From Mesotaenium endlicherianum (lineage: Eukaryota; Streptophyta; Zygnematophyceae; Zygnematales; Mesotaeniaceae): a stretch of DNA of 29,934 nucleotides. The position numbers and the translations under genes were made by a program. Where the stretch lies: positions 156,367-186,300 of the forward strand of contig WELA01007159.1 in NCBI GenBank assembly GCA_009602735.1. The letters run 5' to 3'. Positions 20,314 to 29,934 of the stretch are shown one piece after another (position 1 is the stretch's first letter; every line of letters begins with the position of its first letter). Under the pieces are notes generated by a model that saw only the letters and a program-made list of their open reading frames with translations, was not told the DNA's origin and did no database searches.

Positions 20314-23300
20314 TCAAGATCTCGACTTCCTAGCTTTGTCCAATATGTACATAGGATTGGGAAAAGCCGTCCAACAACAATGCTCCAATTGAATTACGGA
20401 GATAAAAACACTCATAGGGACTATTACCTCTGGTCCACCAAAGCTCACCACAGGATGGAGGGTGTCAAAGTCAAACTTTGGGCTCTTCCTTCTGCCGAGC
20501 ACTCGCTTGAAGGATCTGACCTTCGCCCACATATAAGTAGAGCCGCATGTGAATTCGTGGGCAAACGAACCTGTGAGCATGCCTATCCACACATCACCAC
20601 CCTGCCGTGCTTTCGAAATACCGTGTACACTACAGGCTACAGATACATGGTCTCCGACATTGAAAGTGCCATGGACATCACCCTTCTGTACTTGAGTACA
20701 CTCGAAAGCAGAAGAGTGAAAAGCATCTGGTGAGAATGTCTCCCCGGGGCGACCTGTTGTGAAAAAGATGGACCCGTACAAGACCTGTAACCCTTCCTCG
20801 GTCACTCCAAGATCGTGCAAATGCTCTTTACTTGCCACCTTCTTACTACCTGTACACCTGACGAAGGAAAAAAGAAACAGCCAGGGTGGACATGGTCGGT
20901 ACTCACGTGTGAGAATTCATGTAGGATGTACATAGTATTTTGTACAAGCAGCGATAGCTTATGAGGTAATAAGTGGACAATAAGAGTTTGTATATTTACT
21001 TCATGGCCAGGCAGCTAAATAAGAGGGTGCATGTCAGGTCCACAACAATGGGTTTCAAAGCTAAAGCAATAAAGAAATTGCAAAAAATTGCAGCAGAACA
21101 CGAAGGGCAAGATTAGGCAGAGAGGGGGCTACAGAATAGGGGAATAGGCACTGGAGAGGGCGAGCATAAGAACATGACAAAATAAGACAAGCATGCAATA
21201 TGAAAAGCAATTTGAGGCCATGTAGGAGAGAAGGGGTGCAACGAGTGGGGGACATAAAAAGAGCAAGGAAGGGCTAGAGTCAAGCCAACAGTGGGTACAT
21301 TCTACATGAGTTTACACGAGCAATAAGGAAGTCAAGGAAAAGAACGGCAATATACAAAGTAAAGAAAATGCAGCAAGCACCATAGACTTGTCCTTATCTT
21401 CGTGCAAGAACAAGGGCATTGCATAAGTATATAGCAGCCGCATGCGGTAGTTCATACACCAACGTGAAATCGAATGCTTCAATAAGACTAAAAGAAGGAA
21501 AGGAGAGAAAGCTTACTTCCTAGGTATGCCGCCATACGCCGTGTGCTTCGTTCTGTCCCACTCACAGCTGTACAACTCCTTTGCTTGTCCCTCATCCTTC
21601 ACCACCCACACAGTGGGATCCCGTGGGCTCCTTCCACAGCTGCAATTTGTTTAATGCTCTCACAGCTCCTAATCATGTCTACTATTGATTCATCATCCAT
21701 GCCTAATGAGCGCGCTATCACATAGCTGGTCCCAGTTAGAACATCTAGTGTGTTAGCTCGACCTAGAGATCTCCTCAGGAGCCACAGCGTTACAGGCTTG
21801 CAGTGTGAATTGTTTAGCGATCGCACATCTTGCTTCACATATTTGTGCCGTCCCTCGAACTCTTGTGCCCAAAGATGCTTGAGAGGACCAAATATTCGCA
21901 TAAAAGCTCCCAAATGCAGCAGAGCGTGCATGTTGTGGTTAGCAGCATTGAGCTTCCCTCTATGCACCAGTGCATCTGGTGCTGGCGGCCAAGCTTGCAC
22001 AAAGGACCGATGAAACTCGACAGCAAGCTGCTCTAGCTCTACGATATTGTGCTCACTGGTCTCCGATGCAAGTACTAGTGTCACTATTTTATTGAGCAAA
22101 GTCCACAGCTGCAATGCCTCAGCCCTATCATTGAACGCCTGCGTATCATACCTGTAATTGACTCTCTAGTGTCCAACTCTTTTAGATGGATCGCACCACG
22201 GGCGTAACAACATTGGCATGACAGATAGCAGACTCTAGAACTGCATCTCCGTGTAACTGTTGTAGTGCTTCATTGGAGCCTTAACACTACAACATTGGAG
22301 CCTTAATCTTATCTCTACCAGCAGGAAACCTCCATGTTCACAGCTGCATAATTAAAGGCTTCTACCTCATGAGGATTCCAACTGCACTTCTCAATCGTGT
22401 ACTCACACAACTTCTTGATCACGCCTAAGCATATAAGGTGAAAGACATTTAGGACCCATTTAAAGAAATCTGTCAAAGTTCGGCAGAGCTTCAAGCGGAC
22501 TGCCATCATGACCCCGTCCCTCCCACCCTGCTGCTAACCCTTCCCTGGCCTGGTCACCAAGTCCCACTACTGCCTGATTAAAAGCCCTTGCACGCTCTTC
22601 GGTCCTCATCTCCCACCCTTGTGGTAAGTCTGACACAAGCAGGCCCTGCTTCCTAATGTAGCAGCACGGGCACGGGAAATTACTGTTATGACCAGTCAAA
22701 TGCAAGCTCTTCATTCGCTATGGTGTATCTTGACAAAACAAAGGCTTCATCCTCACTAAGCACTCACCCTTCAGGGGCGAGAAATACATATATATTCCTT
22801 TTTGTAGCCTGTCCAAGTCCTCTACAACCAAATGGTGCATGACCTCATCTTGTAAGGCTTGTTTCTCCCCAAAGCATATGACTCGTATGCTCTTTGTGTG
22901 ACGTATCCCATCACTATGTATGTTCTGTAGACGATAGTAATACCCACACACACTCTTATTACTCTTTTTGTAGACTCCAAAGTCATCGGCAAAGATTGTG
23001 ATAGCCAAGTTCACTACAGGTAGGTTTCTAGGATTATGCCCTTCCGGAACTTGCTCACGAGGAGCATCAAAGGCCCCAGCTGATAAACGCACGGGCATTT
23101 GACCTCCACTATTTAGTTCCCTATTGCACTAAAAAGTGAGAACTCCTTAGACGTTGTACCCTTTGCCAAGGTGTGGAAGCCTGTTAATTTTCTCGATCAG
23201 GACATTGCAGAGGCCCACAACAGACTCCGCAGCAACACTTTTGCTGTCTTGTGTGAGAATAAGCTCACCATGCTGTCTCAGACCTTGACCAGCTTTTGGG

Positions 23301-24997
23301 TACTGTAGCAGTTGCACGTGAAGACACGGTTCAGGCATCTTTCCACGGCTGTTGTGCCATAAGATGGCTCGCAAGATGACAACCTGGTTTGCATCACCCG
23401 TGCCTACGCAATGAGAGCCCACATATCACACAGTATAGCACATACAAACAGCAGCGCAGACAAGAGAGACAGGAGATAAAAAAAAAGGTAGGACATTACA
23501 GGGACATGCAACGCAAAAGAGACTCAACGGTCTGCACAGAGCAAAGAACGGATACATGAAAACAAGTAAAACAGAGGCAACAATGAAAGGGATAATATGA
23601 AACAAGGCTAAAGGGCAGGTGAAGATAAGGCATTTAGCACGTGAGCATGGGGTCAACATAATCATAACATCCATACAAATAAGGAGCGAGAGACAAGAGA
23701 TGACCATAAGCCAGTAGAATAAACCAATAGCCAAACGAGACTGAAGAAGACGGGGCACAAACATTGAATGAACAAGATATCCTTACAACACAAGAAGTGA
23801 AATGGCAGAGTTGCATCAGTAGCTCACCAGGGATGAGGAGGAAGTCCCCAAGCTTGACCAAGGTGCGCTCCCCCTTGACCAGTATGTCACACTTGTAATC
23901 CATGAAGAACGGGTCTTGAGTAACAAATGGAGCATTATAGATCCCAGTCACCTTTCCATCTACTTTTACCTCTGCCTTCCAGTGCAGGTCCTGACAATAT
24001 GACTCATTTTCCAGATCCACCATTAAGCTATGTGGAATACCCCGTGAGTACAACTGAACCTTACTGACAGGGAGGTGAGTCTCATCGACACCTACAAGTT
24101 CAACGATATTTCGTAACCTAGAGGGCACGTGAGGATTACAATTCTCCCAGTCTTTGTACTTATACAAGCCACTACAAAATTGAGTAATATGCCTCATCCA
24201 CTTAGCTGTCTTAGTGCCATTGTCATGTACCTCGTCTAGGGCATACTCTAACAAGGTGGTCAGGTTTCCAAACATGCCGAATGATGAGGAATCGGCATTT
24301 ACAAGATAAGACTTTATTTCATCTACAGTCCATTGTCTTGTGCACTATCCCCATCTCTTGCATCCTCTTCACCACCCTCACCATGGGGCAGACTATGTGT
24401 ATCAGGCACAACAGCGGCATGTGCACCAGGAACTGGACTCAGTTCTACAGCATTTTGTTGCACCTGAGTCTCATCCCTGAGCTAACCCAGAGGAGAAGTT
24501 GTTGCAGGTAATGGTGGGCCGCCCACAGGTGGAACGCTAGGAGTCGTGGCGGCATCCCATTCACCACCATCAAGGATGCCTACAAAATAACGATTATAAC
24601 AAGATAAGTGTGGGATCTGTACACGATTATGCTGACAAACTGTTGTGACAGCTTGCGACTGCAGAGTAAGTTGACCCAAATAAAAATCCGGCAGGTTATG
24701 CAATTTGTATTCTGTGTAGTCCCAACACAATTCATGTAACTGCATGCACATCCCTGTAAGTGAAGAGGTAACACGCATACCATGTATTAAGGTTTGTATA
24801 GTCCCAGCAATAACAATAAATGAAATGCATGCAAAACCCTGTAAGGAAGAGCCTGCGTGCCTACCGTCGGCAATAATGTCGAGGTCCATTGCGTCAGGTC
24901 CACGTTCACCAAATGTCTCCGGAATTGGCATGCTTTCAACTGTAGCCGGCAGTTCCCTTCTTACCTCTCCTGCTCGCATAGCGGCTATAGTCCTCAT
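20314..24997 (-). mobile_element. Large DNA-transposon transposase gene, decayed, about six exons
   Basis: Exons on the - strand: 24865-24997, from 24579, to 23828, about 22319-23403, 21517-22138 and 20314-20857; most junctions match in phase. Motifs in order: FADDFGVYKKSNKSVCGYYY, GHNSNFPCPCCYIRKQG, FHLICLGVIKKL, NMHALLHLGAFMRIFGPL and FEGRHKYVKQD. This order (DDF...YKS, GHxSxxPCxxC, MHLxxLGVxKKL, FGPLxxxWxxxFEGxHxxxK) is that of the large transposases of CACTA/Plavaka-like and KDZ-like elements; I cannot choose between them. The coding is interrupted: in-frame TAG at 24482 and 23129, TAA at 23147, TAG at 22718, plus frame slips near 22462 and 21605. The Asp expected before MHLxxLG reads Asn. 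Terminal inverted repeats were not found. Confidence 0.68.
24715..24845. repeat. Tandem duplication of ~84 bp in a transposase intron
   Basis: GTAGTCCCAACACAATTCATG through TGCATGCACATCCCTGTAAG (24715-24760) is echoed by ATAGTCCCAGCAATAACAAT through TGCATGCAAAACCCTGTAAG (24799-24843). Confidence 0.6.
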
Positions 24998-25044
24998 ATG
25001 AGGCTCAGCTTTTGAGGAGGTAGCAGAGGGCCTTGCTCAGACAG

Positions 25045-25345
25045 GGTTGTTGACTGACCCCTCCAGTCAGATCTGTTGACCTTTAGCGTTGACCTCACAC
25101 GTGTTGCTAGCACTTAGTCAAGCCTATGTGTCATTTCATACTTAGTTGACTTAGACATTTGTAGACCCAAGTCTATATATCGGTGACGTAGCTATTTGTG
25201 CTCACACTTACTTAATAGCTGTTCACTTCTCGACACAGTCAACCTTTGACTCACATAGTGACAGACTCTAGCATTGACTAGATCAATCTCATTCATTGAT
25301 AGAGTTGATCAACGACCTACAGCAAATGCTTCAGCACATTGACAC
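25045..25345. promoter_or_regulatory. TTGAC-motif cluster upstream of the transposase
   Basis: Nine TTGAC/GTCAA cores within about 300 bp, at roughly 25049, 25076, 25089, 25117, 25146, 25238, 25246, 25274 and 25339, on both strands. TTGAC is the W-box core bound by WRKY factors in plants. Arrays of short subterminal motifs bound by the transposon's own proteins are also typical of CACTA elements. Either reading is inference. Confidence 0.4.
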
Positions 25346-28300
25346 AGCAAATAGCTTCACTATTTAACAGAGTTAGATAGAAAGCATAGGCATTCTTCAA
25401 AGCTGTAAGAAAATTTACAGATCTTCAAAGTAAAAGAGTTCAATTCTCAAAGAGTCTTCCATCATAAACTCTAACTCACTTCAAAGATCCTCATGTAGAA
25501 TTTATCTTTCCACGTAAACTAATTCTGCAAGCTTCTAGCTATGGCAGAGATTAGTCAACAAGGGTTGCACTTATGGTTGTACAAGCCTCTGTGAACATAC
25601 ATCTTTTCATAGTGAACACATTGAAATTTCTGGGGAGCCATGGTAATTCTAAATGATTGAATGGGATCTTTGTCGCTGTTTGTGTGAGCGAATCGAGTCT
25701 ATGTGTTGCTTACAAAGAGGAAAGTGAGTAGCATAGCTAGGAAGCCTGCGAATGAAATGTACAGCTGTGAATGAAGGATCAAAGGAATTTGGACAACTTT
25801 AATATTGCAGGGTCCTTCATGGTGAACCACATAAGTGAAAGATAGGTACAACATGGACCTGCTCACGATCGTGACGACGCATCGTTCGCGACCTACAATT
25901 GACGTGCAAAGGTCTTATACAAGTCGTAGAGCCCTTTCAACATCATCGAGGGCCAGTTGTGAAGATGAAGACGCGTTAAGGCTGTTTTTCCTGCGTCTGA
26001 GGTGGAGGGCAGAGTCAGATCCCGGTTCCAGCGCTCGACTCGACTGATTCTCACTATTAAGCAGGCCACGGTGGGCTTTCCGGCGTTTGAATGAACAGGA
26101 ATGGGACAATGTGCCCCGCGCGGCGTTTGGCAAGCTGGAAATTACGCGCGTCATCAAAAAACGCCCCTTGCCCATTCTCAGGGTGTGTAACTTGCTGCAG
26201 TTTACTTGCTAGTTGCTGCATTTGCCATTGGGAGGTGTCGTGTCCCCTGCTTGTTGCAATTGCTGGTTTGAGGTTACAAAACAAAAAGGGTGAAAAGGGT
26301 GGGTTTGATTGTAATGCTTGCTCTTAAAATTTGCTGATAGCTTGCTGACAGGTTGTTGATAGCTTGCTGCTAGGTCCTTTCTCTTGGTGGCTAATCTGCT
26401 TGTGCTTGGCTACTTCCCCAGAACGCTGGCTGCTGGCTAGTGCTTGCTCCCCGCTTGTTGTGACTGTGGTTTTTGCTTCAAGCGATGTGGGTTGTAGAGC
26501 CTTATGTTCTTATCCACACGTGTGTGCAGGTGGATTTGTATGCAGATGTCAAGTGGTAGAGGGCAGTGGCGTAGTGACAGCCTTGCTAGCTCAGGCTAGT
26601 ATTTCAAAGAATTTGTAAAGACTGTTTATCATCGACGAGAGTAAGGATCGGCACAGTGTTGTACTTTCTTAATCCTGTTGCCACCGATCCGTACTGGCTT
26701 CTTGATGTGAGTGCAAGTAATCTTGTCATTCTGGTTCATAAAAAATAGGCAATAACTTCTTATGTTCTAGCATGTTCTAAAATATTAAATTATTGTTCGC
26801 CTTTATTGACGTACATGTTTTGCAAATAATGCCACAAGTAGCTCTGGAGGTCAGTGAAAGTTGCTAGCTTATGAGTCCGACATGTCCCTAGAGATTGAAT
26901 TTTCTGATTCAAGGGCTGATTGAGACGTAAAATCTACGAATATCTTATCATGTAACAAGTGATGTTGTGCATGCATGTGTACCACAACACATGCATTTAT
27001 GTATGCATGCATATAAATGCAGGCCCGGTCAGCCGCCTGTGTTTATGTATCACAATGATCAATCAAAGACGTTTGCGATATGTTTGTCCAACATTTATGA
27101 TGAACATAGGTGCAGAGTGTTACCCATTTTCAATTCCTAGCAGATTACTAGCATACATGCACATGCACAAAAGGATGTCTTCATTTATGGCAGCAACCTT
27201 AAATTGGCCTTCACACCGCTCGAGCTCACATGAGATGCAGTAAATAATACCCACAAAGGACTTCATGCACGTCGCAATTGTAGATACACTTTGAAACCAG
27301 TTCAACCAATGTCAAGAAAGAACCAATTGTTATGACGTCGTGACTTACAACAGATATCTGGGCCCCCTTCCCCCTCAATGTACTTTCTAAGGGTTGACTG
27401 AAGTACCGAATCCCTGCGCCAGCGCAGCCAGTGCGCGCCCCAATCAACTTGATCATTGACATCGTATGATCGCGATAGGTTCACGAATAGCACCATGATT
27501 TTTGCAAGGACTTACTTAAGCACACGTACACCTTAGTATACGCCCATGACTTCATGAGTGTACACTTGTTATGAGAAATACAAAAGAAAATGTACGAGAA
27601 TGAATACGTCTGGAATTTCCACCGCCAATCTTTTGAAGACTCTACCAGCTACCATGGCTATGCTTGATCAATAAAAGCTAGAGTTTGTGATGGACAGATA
27701 TTAACGGCTGCTTCTCAATATCCTGCAACCTACAAAAAAACATAAATTCTCTGCAGTAAGATTAGTGCACGACAATACAAACTGTCAAGATGTCCCAAGT
27801 ACTTACAAGAATACAACAAGAATCAATCAAATGCTGGCCACAGTCTTACCTACCCCATATCAGCCTTCCGGCCATTATAAAATATATGTACAATGTCCCG
27901 CTCCAATGCCTCATCCGCGCACAACCCAATGGTCAGCACCCAAAGCACAAGACTTTCAAGAGCCGAAGATACTTCCGACATACTTCCAAGAAAGGCATGA
28001 CACCACATAGAGAGAGTTGCAACCAGCAAATCCTCAATCTGGCGCGTGCGTCAGCGTTCCCACCCCTGCGACGCCCCGGAAAGGCCCAAGAAGTGGCCCT
28101 GCCCCCGCCCCCGCTTGCGCTCGCAATCGGCTCCCCCTCGCGCTAGCCAGTGACTTGGCGCGCGCTGGCGCACCTGCGTGCACGCGCACGCGCTCGTCCC
28201 CAAGGTCCCGAGCCTCGCCAGGGGAGGGCCTCAAGAGACGCGCGGTCGCATGCAACCCTGCACCCGCCCTTTCTTCCTGCCCCTGCTCCTTACCCCCTGC

Positions 28301-28370
28301 CCCCGCCGCGCCCCCGCTTGCGCTCGCACACGCCCCCCTCAGGGCTCCCCCTCAGGCTTGAAGCTCCCCC
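25346..28370. other. AT-rich intergenic DNA with weak exon-like hints
   Basis: No supported gene. Small ORFs at 25853-26047 (+) and 25915-26175 (-) overlap and are unrecognised. At 26640-26702 (+) the reading VLYFLNPVATDPYWLLD before GTGAGT is protein-like and faintly recalls hAT transposases. At about 27350-27450 (-) VDWGAHWLRWRRDSVLQSTL before GTAAGT is also exon-like. From about 28030 the DNA becomes very GC-rich, with GCTCCCCCTC and CGCTTGCGCTCGC units. Confidence 0.4.
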
Positions 28371-28755
28371 TCACCGGGCTCCCCCCTCGCGCCAGCTGCC
28401 AGCTAGCCAGCCCGCGCGCGCGGGCGCGCGCTCCTCCCACATGGCGTCCATCTGCTGGAACTGCAGCCCCCTGGTCTCCGGCAGCAGCAGCGCCACGAAT
28501 GCAAGCGCTGCCACCGCAAACGCATCGAACGAGAGGAAGGTGCACGAGGCGCCCAGGAGGCGCACGAGGCTGAGGAACGTCTGCGCCACCGGGAGGTTGG
28601 CCAGCCAGTTGGCCGTCGCGGCCGCGCCCCCCGCGAGGCCGCGCAGGCGCAGCGGGTAGATCTCGGACTTGACGGCCCACGGCACGGGGCCCATGCCGGG
28701 CGCGAACGCCGCGATGTAGGGCGCCAGCCCCGCCAGCGCCAGCCACCCGTACTTG
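28371..28755 (-). CDS. Inositol/sugar transporter (MFS, INT type), last exon
   Basis: The exon starts after GGGATGCAG and runs 128 codons to TGA at 28371. It reads KYGWLALAGLAPYIAAFAPG, MGPVPWAVKSEIYPLRLRG, AAATANWLANLPVAQTFLSL, and near the end LPETRGLQFQQMDAMWEERA. These are the conserved features of the last three membrane helices of plant INT proteins: APGMGPVPW, SEIYPLRxRG, TANWxxNLxVAQxFLSL and PETxGL. INT transporters move myo-inositol with protons across the vacuolar or plasma membrane. Full proteins have about 500-580 residues and 12 helices, so most of the gene lies beyond the right edge. The tail after MWEERA is Ala/Gly/Arg-rich and may be lineage-specific. Confidence 0.88.
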
Positions 28756-28791
28756 CTGCATCCCGAGGGAGGGGGGAAGAGGGAGGGGGCA

Positions 28792-28792
28792 N
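28792..28792. other. Ambiguous base (N)
   Basis: Single N just upstream of the INT acceptor, inside a G-rich run. Confidence 0.95.
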
Positions 28793-28794
28793 GC

Positions 28795-29160
28795 AAGCGC
28801 AGGCACGGGCATTAAGGAAGAGTACAAGTGCATGTACAAGCATATGGACGAGCATGAGCAAAGACATAAGCGTAGGCACAAGCGCAAGTGTGTGAGAGAG
28901 CATGAGCGCAAGCACAAGCATAAGGGCAGGAAGAGCGCACAAGCGAGAGTGCAGGCGCGAGCGCAAGAAAGCGCAGAAGTGCAGGCACGAGCGCAGGCGC
29001 GGGTGCAAGCGCAAACAGACAGGCAGACACGCAGACTGACAGGCAGGCAGACGCGCAGGAGCAAGCGCAGGCGGGCAGATAGACGAGCGCAGGAGAGACC
29101 GGGGAGGGAGCAAGAGAGTTGCCAGGCGCCCTCCCGCGCGTGCCTTGCTGCAAAGGAGGG
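28795..29160. repeat. GCAAGCGCAGGC-type low-complexity intron DNA
   Basis: Imperfect hexamer-like units (GCAAGC, GCAGGC, GAGCGCAAGC). Overlapping ORFs on both strands have repetitive Arg/Lys/Gln or Cys/Leu/Ala composition and are not genes. Confidence 0.65.
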
Positions 29161-29186
29161 TGCGTATGCCAGCAAAAGGTTCAAGA

Positions 29187-29336
29187 GCACGCACGTGTAT
29201 GCGTACGCACGCGCACATGCACGCGCATACACACAGAGCCTAGCGAGAACTTGGGGGCGTCACTCTCAATCCTTGGCTAAGAAGGCAGGAGCAAACAAGG
29301 AGGCACGCGTGCGCGTACGCGTGCATGCGCGTGCAC
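29187..29336. repeat. Perfect purine-pyrimidine alternations (Z-DNA candidate)
   Basis: 29187-29235 is a 49-base stretch and 29304-29336 a 33-base stretch in which every step alternates purine and pyrimidine, rich in CG and CA/TG. The second is also near-palindromic. Confidence 0.8.
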
Positions 29337-29545
29337 TTGCCCTTGCCCATGAGCGTTGGTGTACGCGCAATGAAGCCCGCACCTAGCGGGTAGACCCGCA
29401 TTTGAAATCCGGTGTCTGTTAACATCATCGGCCATGACTGCGACTCAGAGGGCCTCTCTTACGAGTGGCGCAAGCTGTGCATGCGCTTTCCTCTGCCCCT
29501 ACCAGCCTTTCTCACTGGCAGCCTGCTAAATAGCGTATATAAGGA

Positions 29546-29637
29546 AGTGTAGGGTAGGGTAGCGTAAGGTAGGGTAGGGTAGGGTAGAGTAAGGTAGGGT
29601 AGGGGTAGGCAAGGGTAGGGGAGGGTATGGTAGGCTG
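29546..29637. repeat. TAGGG pentamer minisatellite
   Basis: About 90 bp of GTAGGGTAGGG units with variants (TAGCG, TAAGG, TAGAG, TATGG). It differs from the plant telomere unit TTTAGGG by lacking two T. Confidence 0.8.
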
Positions 29638-29934
29638 GTCGGGGGGAAAGCGGAATAACTGATGTGTGCCCGCGCAGGCGCGTGCTCTCATATGCACGCT
29701 CTCGCATGTATGCGTGCGCACCCACAAGCCAGGGCCAGCTCCAGGAACAATACCCGGCAGCAAGTGGGCAGCGCATGCCTAAGCCTGTGGGGCCCCTTCA
29801 GGCTTCAGCCCCTTGGGCCTCTTGAATCTTATGCCAGGTGGCACGGAACGAGCGTAGGGCTGGAAGCGGAGGTTGTCTGCCTCGGAGGAGGACTTTCTCC
29901 GGGGACAGGTTTGGAAGCGCAGGAGGGGACGGGG

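Noticed and set aside
20000-25900. CACTA-type terminal inverted repeats
   Set aside because: I looked for CACTA or CAGTG ends on both sides of the transposase and saw no convincing inverted pair.
28832-29386. 184-codon Arg/Lys/Gln-rich + strand ORF
   Set aside because: A product of GCAAGCGCAGGC-type repeats, opposite the INT gene.
29375-29420. tRNA-like bases (GCGGGTAGACCCGC followed by TTTGAAATCCGG)
   Set aside because: No acceptor or anticodon stem can be formed around it.
29779-29934. 52-codon open - strand frame ending in TAG and running off the right edge
   Set aside because: Protein-like in places, but short and in GC-rich DNA; it would also fall in an intron of the INT gene on the same strand.

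Overview
This is nuclear DNA from a eukaryote, most likely a green-lineage organism with a large, intron-rich genome such as a charophyte-type alga or another streptophyte. That placement is inferred from protein motifs read by eye. Genes are broken into short exons with GT-AG junctions. Three genes have plant-like matches: a p34 adaptin-binding protein, a RING-H2 protein and an inositol-transporter (INT) C-terminus. There are no bacterial-style operons, and I found no rRNA, tRNA or CRISPR.

Layout. 59-2090 (-): first three exons of a p34/AAGAB-like gene that runs off the left edge. 2503-3113 (+): a two-exon RING-H2 gene, head-to-head with p34 across about 410 bp. 4.5-8.5 kb (+): scattered exon-like pieces of an unrecognised gene in a G/T-rich and pyrimidine-rich background, with an array of tandem GC-rich palindromes near 8 kb. 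8.5-13.3 kb: AT-rich repeats, made of a diverged ~160-175 bp tandem repeat and then two blocks of a ~190 bp satellite-like repeat, each followed by a copy of the same ~290 bp tail. 13554-15057 (+): a clean four-exon HIRAN-domain gene.

15.65-18.05 kb: an extreme purine tract on the + strand that holds two TBC (Rab-GAP) exons on the - strand. 18384-19447 (-): exons of a propionyl-CoA carboxylase beta chain. 20314-24997 (-): a decayed multi-exon transposase of a large DNA transposon, preceded by a cluster of TTGAC motifs. 25-28 kb: AT-rich DNA with weak exon-like hints only. 28371-28755 (-): the last exon of an INT-type MFS transporter. The right edge holds low-complexity DNA, with perfect purine-pyrimidine alternations and a TAGGG minisatellite.

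The genes are unrelated housekeeping or accessory genes and do not form one pathway. The most informative signals are the satellite-plus-tail architecture, introns that are pyrimidine- or GT-rich on the transcribed sense strand, a tetranucleotide slip that breaks the TBC domain, the PCC beta gene in an otherwise plant-like setting, and a transposase whose in-frame stops are all TAA or TAG.
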